Shown here: positions 12,301 to 26,600 of the stretch, one piece after another | How positions within the stretch are numbered: position 1 is the stretch's first letter | Layout: each line of letters begins with the position of its first letter | Assembly: GCA_000310025.1 (NCBI GenBank) | Contig: FN647938.1 | Span: forward strand, 417,044 to 481,043 | DNA: 64,000 bases | Reading direction: 5' to 3' | Source: Ectocarpus siliculosus | Taxonomy: Eukaryota > Sar > Phaeophyceae > Ectocarpales > Ectocarpaceae | The notes under the pieces: model-generated | Seen by the model: only the letters and a program-made list of their open reading frames with translations | What the model was told of the DNA's origin: nothing | Database searches by the model: none | Program-made: the position numbers and the translations under genes

Positions 12301-15300
12301 GGCCGGGTACACACGACGTCCGAACAATCAAATCGCAAAAAACAACATAAATTAAATGGTTCTGTTGTGAGTCGATGGTCTCTCCCCGTAGAGCACCCTC
12401 ATACTCGAGGAGAAGATCATGTCCAACTGTTCCTCCGCACTGTTCTGCGGATCATCCCGGTGCGCACGCATACGTACACCGTTGAATGCGCGTGCTCCGA
12501 GATACGCCGTCAACTTGACGTCTTGAACACATCTCTGTCGTAGAGACCGCCAGCTGCCATGATAGCTGTCTCACGCTACGTCAGCGTGCCAGCTCAGCGT
12601 GGCGTGTGTCCACGGCGTGTACCCACTCCGCGTCAGACTGCTTCTGCGTCAGCGCTGGAAGACGTGTGCTGTGTACAGCCCCTTTCGCCCCTCATCTGTC
12701 ACTTCCATCTTCATCTCTGTCTCCAGAGATCCGTCGCCTCTTCCTAATTAGCGAACTGTCCTGTCCCGTGATACCTCACGGTCCCCACCGCTGCTCCGGA
12801 GAGACCGCCTCTACACCAGAGGCTGAGGGATCAACATCAACATCAACATCAACATCAACACCCTCCTGTGGTTGAGATAGCAAACCATTACTGTTGGCCT
12901 TGAAAAAACAAGATTACGTGAATTGTTGAGTGTATGACCAAAGTCAGCACATAAAAAATTGAGCTCTGATGGAAACATAGAAATGCTTGTTCTTTCGGTC
13001 TTCGACCAATCAGAGCTCGCATATTATTCTTCTTCGAACCTCGCACAAGAGCCTCCAAACAAGAGCGCCCCCCCCCCCCCCTCTCTCCCCGCCGCTCACT
13101 TGTTGTTGTCGTCCCAGACTTGTCGGAAAACGGAAGGCGGCACCGCCGCAGCCTCCATCTCCGCTGCCGAGGTGGAAACCCCGCCAACTCCCGTTTCCGC
13201 TTTCTCCGCCGGTGCAGCGGGGGCCGCCACTTCTTCGCCGTGGTTGCCTGGATCCCGCTCTCCAGAGCCCCCCTCCCCTTCCTCTTCCGGACTAGCGGTG
13301 TCGGCACCCGCGCCGTAAGATTGGTCAACACTAACGGTCCGATTTGAAACACACGATCGCGGGAGGGAAAACAACAGGGGTGAGGTTGAAATTTTTGGGC
13401 TTCTTCGCCATGCTTTGTTGTCCACATGCTCAGACGGCCGCATGGCGCGCCGCGCAGTGCAGCATCAGCAAGCAACCAAAGACCAAGCTGGCGCCTTTCT
13501 AGGCTTGACGGCGGCACTCACCGCTCGTAGAAGAGAAGATAGGCGTTCTGGATGTTGTCCTTTCGGAGGGTGCGCGGCCAGCCGTACTCGTCCGTCTCCT
13601 GCGGCAACCGCGACAGCGGCAAGTGCGGCGAGGAGCGCAGCCGCGGTCGGCGTGAGAGCGGTTATGGTGCAACCTCGCTCGCGACACACCACGGGCGAGC
13701 AGCACGCATTAAGATTGCAACACCTACCTCAACAGTCGGGATCGCCGACTTTGTTGCAAAAGCTTCAGGGCTCTTCCTTAGAAAAACAAGTATTAAGTAT
13801 TAATAGTAGACCACAAGTGCCATCGCCGTAGCAACACCCATCGTGACCACCACCGCACCAGCAGGCTTAACTCCTTGGTTTCTTCCTACGCACCAGCTTT
13901 TCGCATCACCCTCCTCATATCACCTGCATGGTCTGCTGCCCGCCGAAGCAATCCGTCGACAGCCCGCCAATCCTCCCACCGCCGTCCTCCTTCCCCCGCT
14001 CCCCCCCCTCGCTTCCCGCTCTCCGCCCCGCCACGGCCCACTCCTTCACCATGGTATCGTTGAACTCGCACCACTGCGGGGGCCCCTTACCGTCCACGTC
14101 TGCACCACCAACCCCCCCGGCACCCTCAGCCTCCGTCTGCGAGAGACCAGTACCTCCGTTGGCGGCCGCTGTCGCCGGTTCCTTCGACTCATCACCCCCA
14201 CCGCCGACGCCGTCCGTAGACAGCGACGCTGTAGAAGGGCTCCTGTCGGCGTCCGGAGGCTGCGACGCGCTAGCGGGAGACGACCCGCTGCTGCTGCTGC
14301 TACCGCTGCTGCTGCCCTCGACCGTTTCTTCGGCAAAGGAGGAGGCGTGCTGCTGCTGTTGCTTCGGGTCTCGGATGTAGCTGAAGTAGTGGCCCTGGTT
14401 TGCGGTTCCGGTGTGAACGACCACCCCGCGAAGCTCGTAGGTGTAGTACGACCGAGGGTGGACTTCGTACGGTCCCGGCAAGCCAAGCCTCTGCACAGCA
14501 GTACGTCGTGGTCATTCAAGCCGGAATAGATAGACGCGGGTGTCAGGGGAGGGGGGACGTACTCTCATGTTCCGCATGCCTCAGCGGTTAGACCATTGAC
14601 CACGCGTCCTCGAGAGGACCGGGTTCAGACGAATGCGATCGTAGATAAATTTGCCGGTCGGGAGAATCTGCTCGTGTAACTCGCCGCCTGCTGCTCTACA
14701 TAATGAGGGTGTCGAAACGAGCGCACACGTGACCTGTCGCTCTCTCTCTCTGTTGCATCATGCGACAATGCCCGCGCCGCCGTTAAGCAGCCTTGCCGTG
14801 TTCGTTCACAACGTACGGGCGGGCACTTCCGCTTATGAAGATTTCGTCGGACATCCGTAGCATAACTAGTTTGTGTTCGTGTTGGCTATCAGTAGGCCCT
14901 TGCTTACCTTGGCGTCCTCCGGCCCGCGTCCCCCCGCAGCCTCCACGCGCTCCCGCCAAGCCAAGCCCTGCGGCACAAGGCACAACAATAGCGATAACAC
15001 CGACAAAGAGGGAGCGAGTAGACAAGAGAAGGTATCGTAAGCTTGCGTAGAGACAGGCTTGCAGCGACTAGACCAGGATTTTCAGAGGCCTTTCGACGAT
15101 AACGCGAAGATCAAATCGAAACAACAGCAACCACAAACAAACGCCATAAGGCGACCCACCGAGAACATAGGCTCCATAGCAACAGGTAAGCGCCCACTAG
15201 AACATATATTTATGGCCACGACCAAGCCTCCAAGCCTACTGCCGCTAGGCAAGAAGCGTAGCCGTACAACACCAGGCACTGCTTCTTCTTGGTCAAGTCA

Positions 15301-18300
15301 TGCTTCTTTGCTACCGTACGGGACTGCTTTGCGACAAGCGAGAACCGAGGCTCGGTCGCACAGAAGACTCGTTGTCAGCAGCGTCAGGATCAAACTTCGA
15401 TTTACATTCGCGCCCTCGAGAGCAAACCAAGCCCCGGCAAGCCAAGCCAAGCCAAGCCCCCCTCACCTCTTTCGTGAAGGGCTCTAGGTCCAGTCGGGTG
15501 GGGAAGTCGAATCGCGTGTTAACTTTCTCGGTCTGGAAGGTGTCAAGGTTCATCTTGAAGCGGTTCAGGTGGAGCACCACGTTCGGCGGAAGCTTCCCTA
15601 GAACGGTCCTCTTGTATATGGACACGTCCCTCCGCTGGGATAGCAGGAAAGAGCAAGGGGGGAGTTGTCGTGAGTGCCGCAGCTTGAAAGGTAGCGGAGA
15701 AGTTGCCAGCCAGCGGGCAAGTCAAGGGTGTGATGGTGGTGGTGGCGATGATGAAATACCTCCGACACTAAATAGCGACGCGCAGCTATGTCGTAGATCA
15801 CGAGTGGTCAAATACCCCGATACAAGACTGCAGGCTCGTAGACCAGGAACATATGAGCGCACGACTTCGCTGCAGTCACTCACTACAAGGCTAAGGCTTC
15901 AAGTCAAAGAGACAACCACATACCAAGCCAATAGGGTGAACACCTCCAACATGCAGTACAAACATCTCCGCAACAACACCCCACCTCACGCCACGCCTAT
16001 CCGCGTTCTCGGCACGAGCATCTCATTATTTACCGGGATGCGGCAAGAATAGCCCGCCTTTCGACGTTGCACCACAAAGCCCCGAACCTCTGCTGCGCCA
16101 CTCTCCCACCCACCTCGTCATCCCAAGCGTATCCCTCGATCATTTCCTTCTCCGTGAACTTCTCGAGGGCATCCTCCACCCCGACCATGTTCTTAACCTC
16201 CAGGCTTACGCACATGAACGCCTCTCCCCTCTCCCTCATGTCGAAACCCTCCTCCACCTCTTGCTCTCCCTCAAGGGGCGGCGTTACCGTTGTTGCTGCT
16301 GCGGCAGTCGTCTCAGGTACGGCGGCGGCGGCGGCGGCGGCGGCGGCCGCAGGCTTCGGGCAGATGAGCTGTGTGATCTGCCTACCCTCGAAGGTTGACA
16401 TGAGGGAGGACTGCGGGGTGTTCTTTAGGCCCGCCTGCGGCGAGATCGGCAAAAAACAAACGGGGGCACAAGAGGTGAGAAACGCACGCGCGAGGGGTGC
16501 ATCGTAGAGGAGACTAAAAAGAGGGGGGAGGAGGGGTTGTTGGCAGCGCCATCATGTTGTTGTCGGTCAATACAGTTGCTGTCGGTCAAACCAACACTGC
16601 ACGAGACGGTTATTGGCGTCTTACCTTCTCGCACACACACCTAAAAGGGGTACCTACCTACCTACGTACACGCGTGAACAACGGCAAACGCCTTTTTGAC
16701 CGTTTTGGCATCATACGTGACACGCACCTCCATCTTGTCGAAGAGGTCTAGCAAGAACCCTTGCGCGTCCTGCTGCACCGACACGTCGATCGGGTTGCCA
16801 TCAAGGTCCTTTACCATTCGAAGGAATGGGAGGGGGTCCACAGCCTGGATTGGAGCACAAAGCATTACCATCACCATTATCATCAGTCAGACGATCCCAA
16901 GCAGGGGGTTGACTTCATCGTTTGGCGATATCATACTATCGTGATATCATGCTATCGTGACACCATACTTTCGTGACATCATACTACAGTGATATCATAC
17001 TATCGAAGCTATTACAGGGCCGCTGCAGCGAAAACACAATGCCGCGACACGAATACACACATCCGAGGCCACCAAACGAAAAAACACACCGACCATCGCG
17101 ACTATGAACGAACGCTGAACGCAGGCCGCAACATGAAACCCCGCACACCAAGAAGAAGAATCACATTTCGCAGCATCGCATCACCCGTGGTTCATCTACC
17201 CGGTAGTGTGGGTGACATGGTTCCGCTAAGACGTTCGCATGGTTCGTTCTCGCAGTTCTGCAGCAAGCCCGACACTAAATACTATTATACCACAACGAGG
17301 CCTTGACTTGGCAGGGTTCAGCCCGAAAACGAACGCTCAACAACAGCTAACGCTGACGCCGGTGGTACGCATATTTCTGTCGCATCTTCCCACTGCTGTA
17401 CCTGCTTTTCGCTGATCGTCAGGTGCCCGAAAAGCTTCTGCAGCTCCCCCACGAGGCTGTGCATCATGCAGAACCGGTGCCGCAGAACACGGCGTGACGG
17501 GTTGATAAGGAACCACCAGGACCGTTGACGACCATGAGAGCCGTTGATTGGATTAAGCAACCCCCAGTCAGGGGGAGGCAGCAAGCACACATGGATGTGC
17601 ACACATCCGGAAAGGGGAGGCAAAGGACAAGGGAGATGGGAGTACGGCGGAAGGTTCAAGACAAAACAAGAGGACAAGAGAACCAAGGTGTCATTGCCGT
17701 TCCTTCTTGACAAAATTTAAACCTTCCGGCGTGGGTCATTACATACGTCGCCCAACGTCACCACTTGGCCAGCTGCGCCCGGCTGACTCCACACCAACAA
17801 CTACCCCTTCGTCTGGAGCTCTCAAGGACACCTCGAGCATGACGCCACGTTCTCGACCAAAACAGAGAACACGCCCTCCAAAAATCTTGACGACGACACA
17901 AAAACAACAAATCAAGAAAATCGTTCTTCCCCTTTTCGCGAACGGGACCAATCGCGGCTATGCCAGGCTGTACCCCAACCGATTCGACCAAACAACGAGC
18001 ACGGCCAACAACCACAAGGCTGTCCTCCGTTCCAGTCGCCCACCTGCCAGGCTCGGTGTCACCCTCCCCGAGGCTAAGGAGTCCGTTTCTCAGCGGCTCC
18101 ATCATGAAGAGCTGCTGCAGGCAAGAGTTCACGTAGCACGTGTTCCCCAAGTTCCGTAGCCCCACGCGCCCGACGGTGCTCCGCTCGCCCAGGCTCGGGC
18201 TAGAAAGGTATGGCGGCATCGATTGCACGTGCAAAGGGGGAGGGGTACGTCAAGGCTTAAGTCTTATTTCATCGACGACAGTTTCACGGTGTACAGGCCA

Positions 18301-19389
18301 TTCGCAAAAAAAACGGAGGCATGGATGGCGGGTGCCTCCAAAAAGGGTCTCGCATGTAGGAACCAGAGCCGTGATGGTGGAGAGAGGTCAAGCAAACATT
18401 GTTTAAAAACAAAAATAGGCTTCGTTATCTGGCCGGCTAGAGCAGTGTCACGTCTCCCTTCCTCACCTGTACCCCCACACGTCCGGCTTGGACAAGAGCT
18501 GCCTCAGAGGGATCAGCCCCTTCTCAAGCAGCAGCCGGAGGTTGTGCGACACGTCGAAAGCGCCGCCACTCCCCTCCGCCGCAGAATCATCGCCACCCCG
18601 CCCGCCTTCAGCGGGCGACACGAAGCGCGGCCGGCAAAGGGCCGCCAGTAGCTTGTAGGCCATGGCCCGCGATGCCACCGTCTTGCACTTGGGTCGGGTC
18701 GGCGCCAGGGACTCAGAGGCTGTGCTGGCCGTGGCTGGCGGAGCGAAGAGGAAGTCGTCCAGGAGGGCTTCCACGAGCCCCTCTCCCACACGAAGAGCAG
18801 CTTCTGGGCATGCCTCCACGATGGTAACTTCCAGCTTCAGGAGACCAACCTGCGTCAATCACGGGGCAAATTCGTGCGGTGTTAAACAGGAAGGGAAGCG
18901 TGTGCACAGGGTGCAAATCGGTGGGCAAAAGTGTTGATGGAGAGCGCTCAAGGCGCCAACCGCTACCAGACTACTGTTCTCGCTCAGCATGTGGTCAGAT
19001 CGCGTCAAGGCTCGCTGAGAATAGGAGCACGATGACGTGCTTAGAGAAACTTGACGCATATCGGAACACTCGCGACCTTGAATGGCCATGCCAGCACCAA
19101 TCGACTTGCCTATCAAAGCGACGTTTACTCCCGCCCCAAAAATCACACCCAAGACGAACTACAGTAGCCGTCAAGACGATTGCCGTTTCGGCCACAGCGA
19201 TGAGACGGCGCGCCATCTGTCCAACATGACAAAATCGAGCGCACATGCGCAACAAAATCTATACCACCATTTCATTCCGCATTAAAAACCTTGAGTACCA
19301 ACTCAGTAGCATGGGAAAACTACAAGTACCGCATATCGCGAACGACCAGCGACTGCTGCGGGTGGTTCTCCCTCTCTCTCTCTGTCTCT

Positions 19390-19464
<75 letters not shown>

Positions 19465-22400
19465 ACTCACCAGGAGGGTATCCTGGTCGGCCTCTCTGGC
19501 GCCTCTCCTCTCCGTGCAAGGGTGCGCAAGCAACCGCTCAACCACGTCAGCCGTTAGGCTATCAACGCGAAGACGGTCGTGCTCGGCCTCCGTCGTACAA
19601 GAAGCAGCAGCAGCAGCAGCACCCTTGATCGATTCCTCCACAAGAGAGCACAAGACATCGAACAGCTGTGTGCAGTCCCTCCTTCCCGACGGCCGCCGTC
19701 GCCGCGGCCCAGCACCCGCCCCCTCCGCCCTCGGCATGTTGGCGAGCAGCAGCCGCACGACGTGCTCCCGCAGGCCGTCGGTCGTTCTTATCCCGGCCGA
19801 AGCAGCGGCTTCTGCTTCCGGTGCGGGGGACCCCGTTCCGGCGGTGGCGCTCCCTTCGCCTGCGCCAAGGCTCACAAGCACCCCATCGTCCGTCTCCTCT
19901 TCAGTGTTGCCGGAGGCATCATCGCTCGGCACATCGCCACCCATCGGCGATGACGAACCCGCAGTCAGCGCTCCCACACCCTCGCCTCCAGTGCTCCCCA
20001 CGGGACCCCCCGTACCGCCGCACACCGAAAGCAGGGACTGCGCCAGCTGCAGCCGGATCGCGTCGCTCGCGCAAAAAATCGCCTTCAAGATAGGCCCGTC
20101 CATCGCCGCCCCCGGTCCCGCGGTCGTAGAGGAACGCCCATCATCGGCAACTCCCTGCCTGCCCTCCACCCGCCGTTCCACCGACGGCAGCGGCAGCCGC
20201 CCGTGACGCCTCGCCGGCGCCCGCGACACGCCCACCCAGAGACGTAACGCCTCCTGTGCCATCGCGTCGGCGGGAGCGCCCTCTCCCACCCAACCGAATA
20301 AGTCCAGCGGGGCCGTGCTGCCGGGTGCGGTCTCCGATGGACGGGGCGGGCCAGCCTGCTGCCGGACACCACCGGCGCCCCCTGCGGTGCGCGAACTCGC
20401 GTCTGCGATGTCTGCTGCCACGCCCGCGAGCTCCATCAGTCGAGTCTTCTCGAACAAAAAACATCGACCCGGATGTGGCAAGAGAAGGGAAGGGGGGAGA
20501 CATGGGTGCTGTGGTGTGCGTTTCGCTGGGCAGTGTGAGATGCGACCCTGCTCCAGAAACGTCTACAGGCGGTTTTGAACACGACCTCTTGGTGTAGTAT
20601 AGTATAACACCACCAGAGGGATGTATCTCAGAACACAGTAAACAAGAGAGGTACACGAGGGTAGTACTGGGTCAGACATACAATTACTTGGACACGCTCT
20701 GCGCTGGTATTCTAGAGCTATCGTACTCTAGATCTCATGATCTAGACCATATTATTGCCAGTTCAACCAAATAAGGTCCGATTTCCTTCGCAAGCTAGCA
20801 AGCAGTTTCTCACGAGGCGAAACTACGTGCTGCCGTGCAGGAACAACAGTACCCCAACTCTAAACCCAAACCAACCTGCAGCTCTGGCGTCTCCATCGCC
20901 CCAAGCACCGCAGCCGTCACGTCCCTCGGCAAGCACGCCCACAGCCCGCAAGCCCTCTCACGCGACCCGGGGTCGGCGGAGGACGTCACACCCACACCAC
21001 TGCCGTAAACCGAACCACACCGCGTCGCCCCCCCCTCGGACGATGATGAGGCCCCAGGCGAAGCTTGCCCATCTCCCTCTGCGCCACCAGTCGGCGGCAC
21101 GTCATCGCCGGCCGCGGCGCCCGCAACCGCGCCGGTCGCACCCTGCGAAGACAGTGGCGGCGCATCTTCTCCCGTTGGCGGCGTGTTCCCCGCTGGGTTC
21201 GGGAGGCTGGGGGTCGCTTCAGCAGCGGTGACGCCTCCTCCTTCAGGGGTGCCACCTGCTGCTGTCGTCACCTCTGAATCGTCGAGAAGGATAGGCGCTG
21301 ACAGGGCGGTAGCAGCAGGAGTGTCTAGCTGCCCTTCCGTCGTCGAGATGGAGAGAACACCCAGGAGGACAACTCGGACCACCTTGAGCATGAGGGCCTG
21401 TTCATGGTTGCCATGCGAGGAAGGGTAAGTATTTGGGGACAGCCGCCGTCGTTGTTGTTTTCCGGAGGCGCTAGTAAAGAAGTGAGAGGGCAAACGAGGG
21501 GGCGGGTGATCAGAGCGACGACTCTGATCGGTCAGCAGAGTCTACGCCAGCACGTGTTCTAGCCATCACCCTTGTTAACGAAGGAAAAACAGGGTGCTGT
21601 CCCACTTGTATCCAAGCTCAGCTCCGGCCATGTGCCGAAATGATAGGAGTCGGAACAAGTCAACAAACTTGTCAACGCAGGTGCGGCGAAACGAATAGAC
21701 CATAGTGCTACCCCGAAGCGAAACCGTAAACATCTAGCAACGTGGTTGAGCCAAAGTATCTCCTCGCCTCCACCCACCACCTTGCCAAGAGATGACCAGT
21801 CACCGAAACCTGAAAAATCAACCTATACGCAATCACAAAACACAACCGACGACAACCTTTCGCAGCGATTCGATTCGATTCCAGCAACTCACCAGGCACG
21901 CCTGCTGTGCGTCCACCATCTTCTCGGGGAGACCGTCGCCGAAGAGCCCCCTCGTGAGTATCGCTTCGCAAAACTGGGAGAATCCGCCGCTGCGCACGAA
22001 ACCCACCACCCAAACCTCGGGGTCTACGCCCTGCGGTAGGATGGATGTAGGATGGGGGGTCAGGGCTAAGAGTTAATGGCTGCTGGGCCCCCGGTGATCA
22101 CAGGTGCTGGCACTCATCGCACACAGTGGAAAAAACGGCTATTGACTCTTGCCCGAATGACCTCGTGGAATCTCTCGAGAACGCTCTTTGTTGCAGGTCG
22201 AAATGGGCGAACGCCTTGCCTGAGACACACACGGGGTCACTCGCATACGAGAACAACGCACACCGCCGAGTACCGCGACGCCATCCAAGTTGAATGAACG
22301 CACACTACGCGATCATCCGTGCGTACGAGAGAAGCATAGGGCGTGCTCTGTCAGCTCTGAGGCCGAATCGGCAGCATTCACTATGCTGGCCCATTTCACA

Positions 22401-23598
22401 AGACACAGACCGTTCTGGGCAAGGGTCGAAGCCTCACTTATTCATCTCAACGGGCCAGCGCAGGCAATTCACCCAAACCAAAGCACCACAATTGTGCAGT
22501 ACAGGCGTCTGAGCCCAAATTCTTCCGTCATTTTTCTCTTGCGAAAAAACAAGAACAAATTGGTTCAAAGAGTTGTTTTCGTTACGTTGTTTCTTCCAAG
22601 TGGCCCGGCACCAACGTTCAACGACAAAACCCCTCCGTTAGTGGACCGATCTGCCACATGACCAAAACGTACACACGCGCACCTCCCACTCTCCAACACT
22701 CTCTCGAACACTCTCGGGCCCGTCCAAAGCAAACGCCTCCTTGTTTCCCCCCGCGGGTCCATCCCCCAACCCCCCCGAGCCGGCCAAGAAGTCCAACACC
22801 CCGTCTACGATCTGCAGCGTGTAGAGCATCTCGTGCGACCCGGGCGGACCGAGCAAGGCCTTCCACTTGTCGCCACCGCCGCCCCCACCCCCGCTCCGGA
22901 AACCTTCCAGTCTGCGTATCCCCTCCAGCATCTCGGGGTTGGTCGGGAGCCGCATGAGGAAGCGCCAGGCGGCCGCGGCGGCGGCCCCTCCGAGGGAGAG
23001 GACGCCGAGAAGGCTCTTCACGCTGGGGGGGTCCCGCGAGATGATGGTGCGGGGGAGGGGTAGGTCTTGTTCTTGGGATTGGCTCGCGGTGCGGCGGAAG
23101 GGGTTGTCGCCTTCGGGAGGAGTCGCCTCCCCTCTTTCGTCCGTCTATTTTATCGCAAGGCAGACGTTACAGCAGCAGCAACCAGAGAGGTCGGGGGGCA
23201 AAGACAGAGGGGGGGGTGAAGCGTCACTTGCCTGTGGATGTCCCTATCCTCATGGTAGTGCTGCCTGCGGTATTTTCCATTCTATGGTGTGTCGCCTAAC
23301 CGCGATGGACACCTTGCTATAAGCATAAACACCAAGTTTGACCCACCGTCCGGGGGAGGGGGGTATTGCTAAAAAACAAGGAATCATTCATTTAGTGCAA
23401 AGATAACATAACCCTAACCCTAAGAGCATCTCACAATCTCACAATCTCACATTAGAACGAACGTGCTACATACGTGCGCGCTACGAACGATGGAACAAAC
23501 AGGATGATCAACACACATACATGGTGATGGTGCGATCCGATACGTCATGGTATTCGCGAAGGAGCATTCCCGTACAGGTGCTATTGGAATACACCCAC

Positions 23599-23631
<33 letters not shown>

Positions 23632-26600
23632 GTTAGTGGCAGCGGGATCGTAGACGCTGGGCCTCGTAAGATCGTCCCTGTAGTGGTGCGCCCTGAGGTT
23701 GCTCCACACCACATGCGGCAGATCCTTGCAGCTGCTCGAGGCACGTTTCGGTACGACAACACGAACAACACAGCCAGCCTCCACATTAGTCTAGACGAAA
23801 GGAGAGGCACGCGATCATAACACCGAAACACCACAAACACACCCTTTCTGCCGCTGCCGCCTCAATCACTGCTGCTGTCATCGCTGTATACTTTCAGAGA
23901 TTTGACTATCGTCAAGACCGCCAAGCCTTACGGGAAAGATTGTATCAAGACTTGCGCGAAGAGCCCAGGTAATAACAAATGAACCACGCCCCCTGGTAGG
24001 CTAGGGCAGCCACCATACATCTACCGCGGACAAATTTCGTTTCATCACTTCAGCAGGACGTTCATTCGCATGAGAAGCAGATTGCACAGCAAAGACGACC
24101 AATTTCACCGGCCATTCCTACCACCACCTACCTCCGCGGACCACCCGCGAAGAGAGCCCTCCTCTGCCCGTTCTATGCCAACCTCAACCTTCGAGTGGTG
24201 CCACTGCTGCTGCCGTGGGTGCAATGCTGTGCAGGGACGTTACGGCTTCACGAAAATCGACAACCGACACCCTTCCAGCGGAAAGAAAATCTTCTCCCTC
24301 CAAACGCAACAACCAATCGCTGCCGATTGAGGCTCTTCGGTGCGCAAGAAGCAACCCATCTCTACATCAAGGGTTGGCTTCCACAGCAGCACGTTACTGG
24401 TGGCATTTACTTGTCTGTTTGTGTCGTGTCCTGTGGCGTCTCTCACCTGTCCCTGAAGAGCCTCAAGAAGTCATCCAGCCGCATGTAACCGTCGCCCGTC
24501 TTGTCGTAGTTCCTGCTCGTTTTTCAGTCCACCGCACCGATCACCGTCATGCACCCAACAAAAAAAAAACGGAACGTTCTTCGTTCAACGCACACATGAC
24601 GATTAAAACACCCGTAACACCTACATTCGAGGAGGTATGCATGTATGCATACCCAAGGGTGTGCCACCACCACCAGCACGTGGTCCATTTCACGACCACA
24701 CGTGCCTGCAATCTAGTACCAGCAGTGGCCACCGTGAGAAACAGCAGCGAGGGCAGTCAAGTTAGCACCATCCTGGATGGAGACTTGGCGTGCCGGCATA
24801 CGTTGCCAAGCACACATCGTGTTCCGTGATCTACACCAAAAGTACGGTCATCCCGCACCGTCCCAGTCGTTAACCGTAAGAGAACCGCACAAAGCCACCA
24901 GGGGTGCACGTGTCAGCCCACCACCTACTGTATGCATACCATCGATCAAGAGTCCCCCACGGTACCACCGCAAGACCAAAAGTTATGCAATTCAGTGTGT
25001 AGGCTTAAACAAACTGAAAATAAGCCCAGTTTCCAGCCGGTTGCCCTCCATTCACTGAAAAGACTTGACCACATCCCTTTCGACTGCTGCTGTGGTTATA
25101 TCTCGAACGGGTATTGTAGTCTTTCTGTGAGAATATGCTTATTTTCTAAAAAAGTTACACGCGTTACATGAAGGTTTCACTCCGGCATGGCATGCACACA
25201 CCAGACAGGCGGGTGTTGCCGCATCTCTTACTACATGTAGAGAAACGAGGTCGTCCTCGGCGTCTGTACCAGACTGTAAGCACCTGAAGAACTTGTTGAC
25301 CCGCTCATCCGTGGGCTTGCACTGGTCATGGCAGCAGCTGTCGATAAACCTCGCGGCGCCCACCCGGTCCATCACGCCATGGGCGTTCTGCAGACGCAGA
25401 CAAAGGCGGAAAAAAGGAGGCGAGATGCCCAGTGTTGCTCTGCCTCAAATCAAGCAAGGCCCGTAACCTCCGTGGTGTCAGAGGAATTCCCAGCCTTGGC
25501 TTCAGGGAAGGTGATTGGATTCATCCATTCCTTTCTCGCGGCAGACGGAGATACAAAACCCACAGCTAGATGCCACAAAAACTGCGAACGACGTTTGTAC
25601 CACATGACAAGCGTTTTCGACGAGACCACCCGCTCATTCCGTGCCTTGATTCTCCCCCTCTCGGCCAACGAGAGCACTTCGCCCTTGCCGAAGGGAATAA
25701 CCAAGCCGACGACGGGTGCGGGCAAAGACTACAGAAAAGCTCTTGCAATGCAACCGCCCGAGGCTGCTTTTTCCGGTCACCAAACATTCCCAACAGTCGA
25801 AACAAGACATCCCACACCACCGCTACAACCGCCAATCTACGGAGAACAAGCCAAAAACAGGGACCACTCCCTGAATTCCGAGTCTCCCCGACGTCGGTGC
25901 TTCCACCTATCTGGCTCGTGAAACGAAGGCGCGTTGATTCATACCACAACTACTGCTATGTTATTACTATTAGTTGGAAACCCTTCTTGCTGGCAGCTAT
26001 AATAGCTCCACAAATACCATAAACAAAACACACGCACACAGCAGCGGCTGCACAAACACCACCAAAAAAATACACACCGGTCACCCTGGGTGCCGTCTAT
26101 ACCGTACCGTACCGTACCGTACCATACCTCGAACTTGTGGAACCACTGCTCGAAGATAGCTCGAGCTTTCGGAATGAGTCTCCCGGAGGCGTCGAGGAGG
26201 GGTGAACGTCCGATCGCTGGCCCCGTCCTCCTCGAGACTACCCACACGTCGCCCTTCCTGTTGTTGCATCATCACCATTACCATCACCATCACCATCGTC
26301 ATCATCATTGTCACAATCATCATCACAACGATCGTCATCACAACGATCGTCATAACCATCCTAATCACCATCATACCGTCAAGACCCATGATAGTTGCAA
26401 GACAAAATAGGGGTGGGTAAATCAAGATACCCGTGTTCCTTCGTCCCTCTTCATCACACCAAAACAATCGCTGCTATGCATACCATCGCCATCACGTCAG
26501 GAGCAAGCTTGGAGCAAGCAAGCGCGGCTGTGAGCCCCTTAGCACGGTGCAAGGCAAGCAAGAGACAAACACCCCCAGCCTCTTGTTGCAGTCACACCCC

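Larger units (their letters stand above)
6490..12460 (-). other. C-terminal helical-repeat region of the USP9X-like protein
   Basis: Exons after the peptidase domain match the USP9X C-terminal ARM-like region in order. Seen segments: FLLDRQLYHPDMSNFVLDII (12.2 kb, human 'HNRMQYSMEYFQFMKKLL'); EMLLLCPDRSVRVAMRGFYL (11.5 kb, human 'LLECPSAEVRGAFAKLI'); GRFEQFLEVIEGVGNMG (10.6 kb); a Lys/Pro-rich piece at 10.0 kb; RSVALSPGCRRCLNCETLY (9.15 kb); LLRPLSRLIVQGVDS (8.7 kb, human 'ELRPYLDLLLQILLIEDS'); DKWLFRVLMVVSELM (8.0 kb); and HEMLPWADWMTKHLM (7.45 kb, human 'KRKWTWAVEWLGDELE'). The match shows that these exons belong to the same gene as the peptidase domain. Confidence 0.8.
13100..18199 (-). 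other. Catalytic (C19 peptidase) domain exons of the USP9X-like protein
   Basis: Eight exons in matching phase carry the USP fold. The Cys box GRVGLRNLGNTCYVNSCLQQ is in 18044-18199. A 55-nt exon (17402-17456) gives LQKLFGHLTISEKQ. Exon 16728-16844 has the QQDA box (SVQQDAQGFLLDLF). Exon 16114-16434 covers the finger subdomain. Exon 15467-15634 has KLPPNVVLHLNRFKMNLDTF. Exon 13924-14490 has the His box HTGTANQGHYFSYI, then an Asn/Asp box (WCEFNDTMV) and CFGGQQ, separated by a poly-Gln/Ser/Gly insert of roughly 100 residues. NAYLLFYER follows in 13522-13598. Cys, His and Asn of the triad are present, so the enzyme is predicted active. The cysteine pairs that form the zinc ribbon in USP9X are not seen: the finger region has only isolated Cys (LICPK, FMCVS) and reads AWDDE where USP9X has CEKC. 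Confidence 0.93.

Noticed and set aside
13843-14529. 228-residue plus-strand open frame
   Set aside because: Shadow of the His-box exon of the peptidase domain on the opposite strand.
14573-14642. tRNA-like A-box and possible acceptor pairing
   Set aside because: No usable T-arm/B-box and the D-stem does not pair; kept only as a low-confidence note.
23411-23424. Telomere-like aaccctaaccctaa
   Set aside because: Only two units; compatible with chance in an intron.
25328-25921. 197-residue plus-strand open frame
   Set aside because: Overlaps a well-supported minus-strand exon of the USP9X-like gene, composition looks random, no family match.
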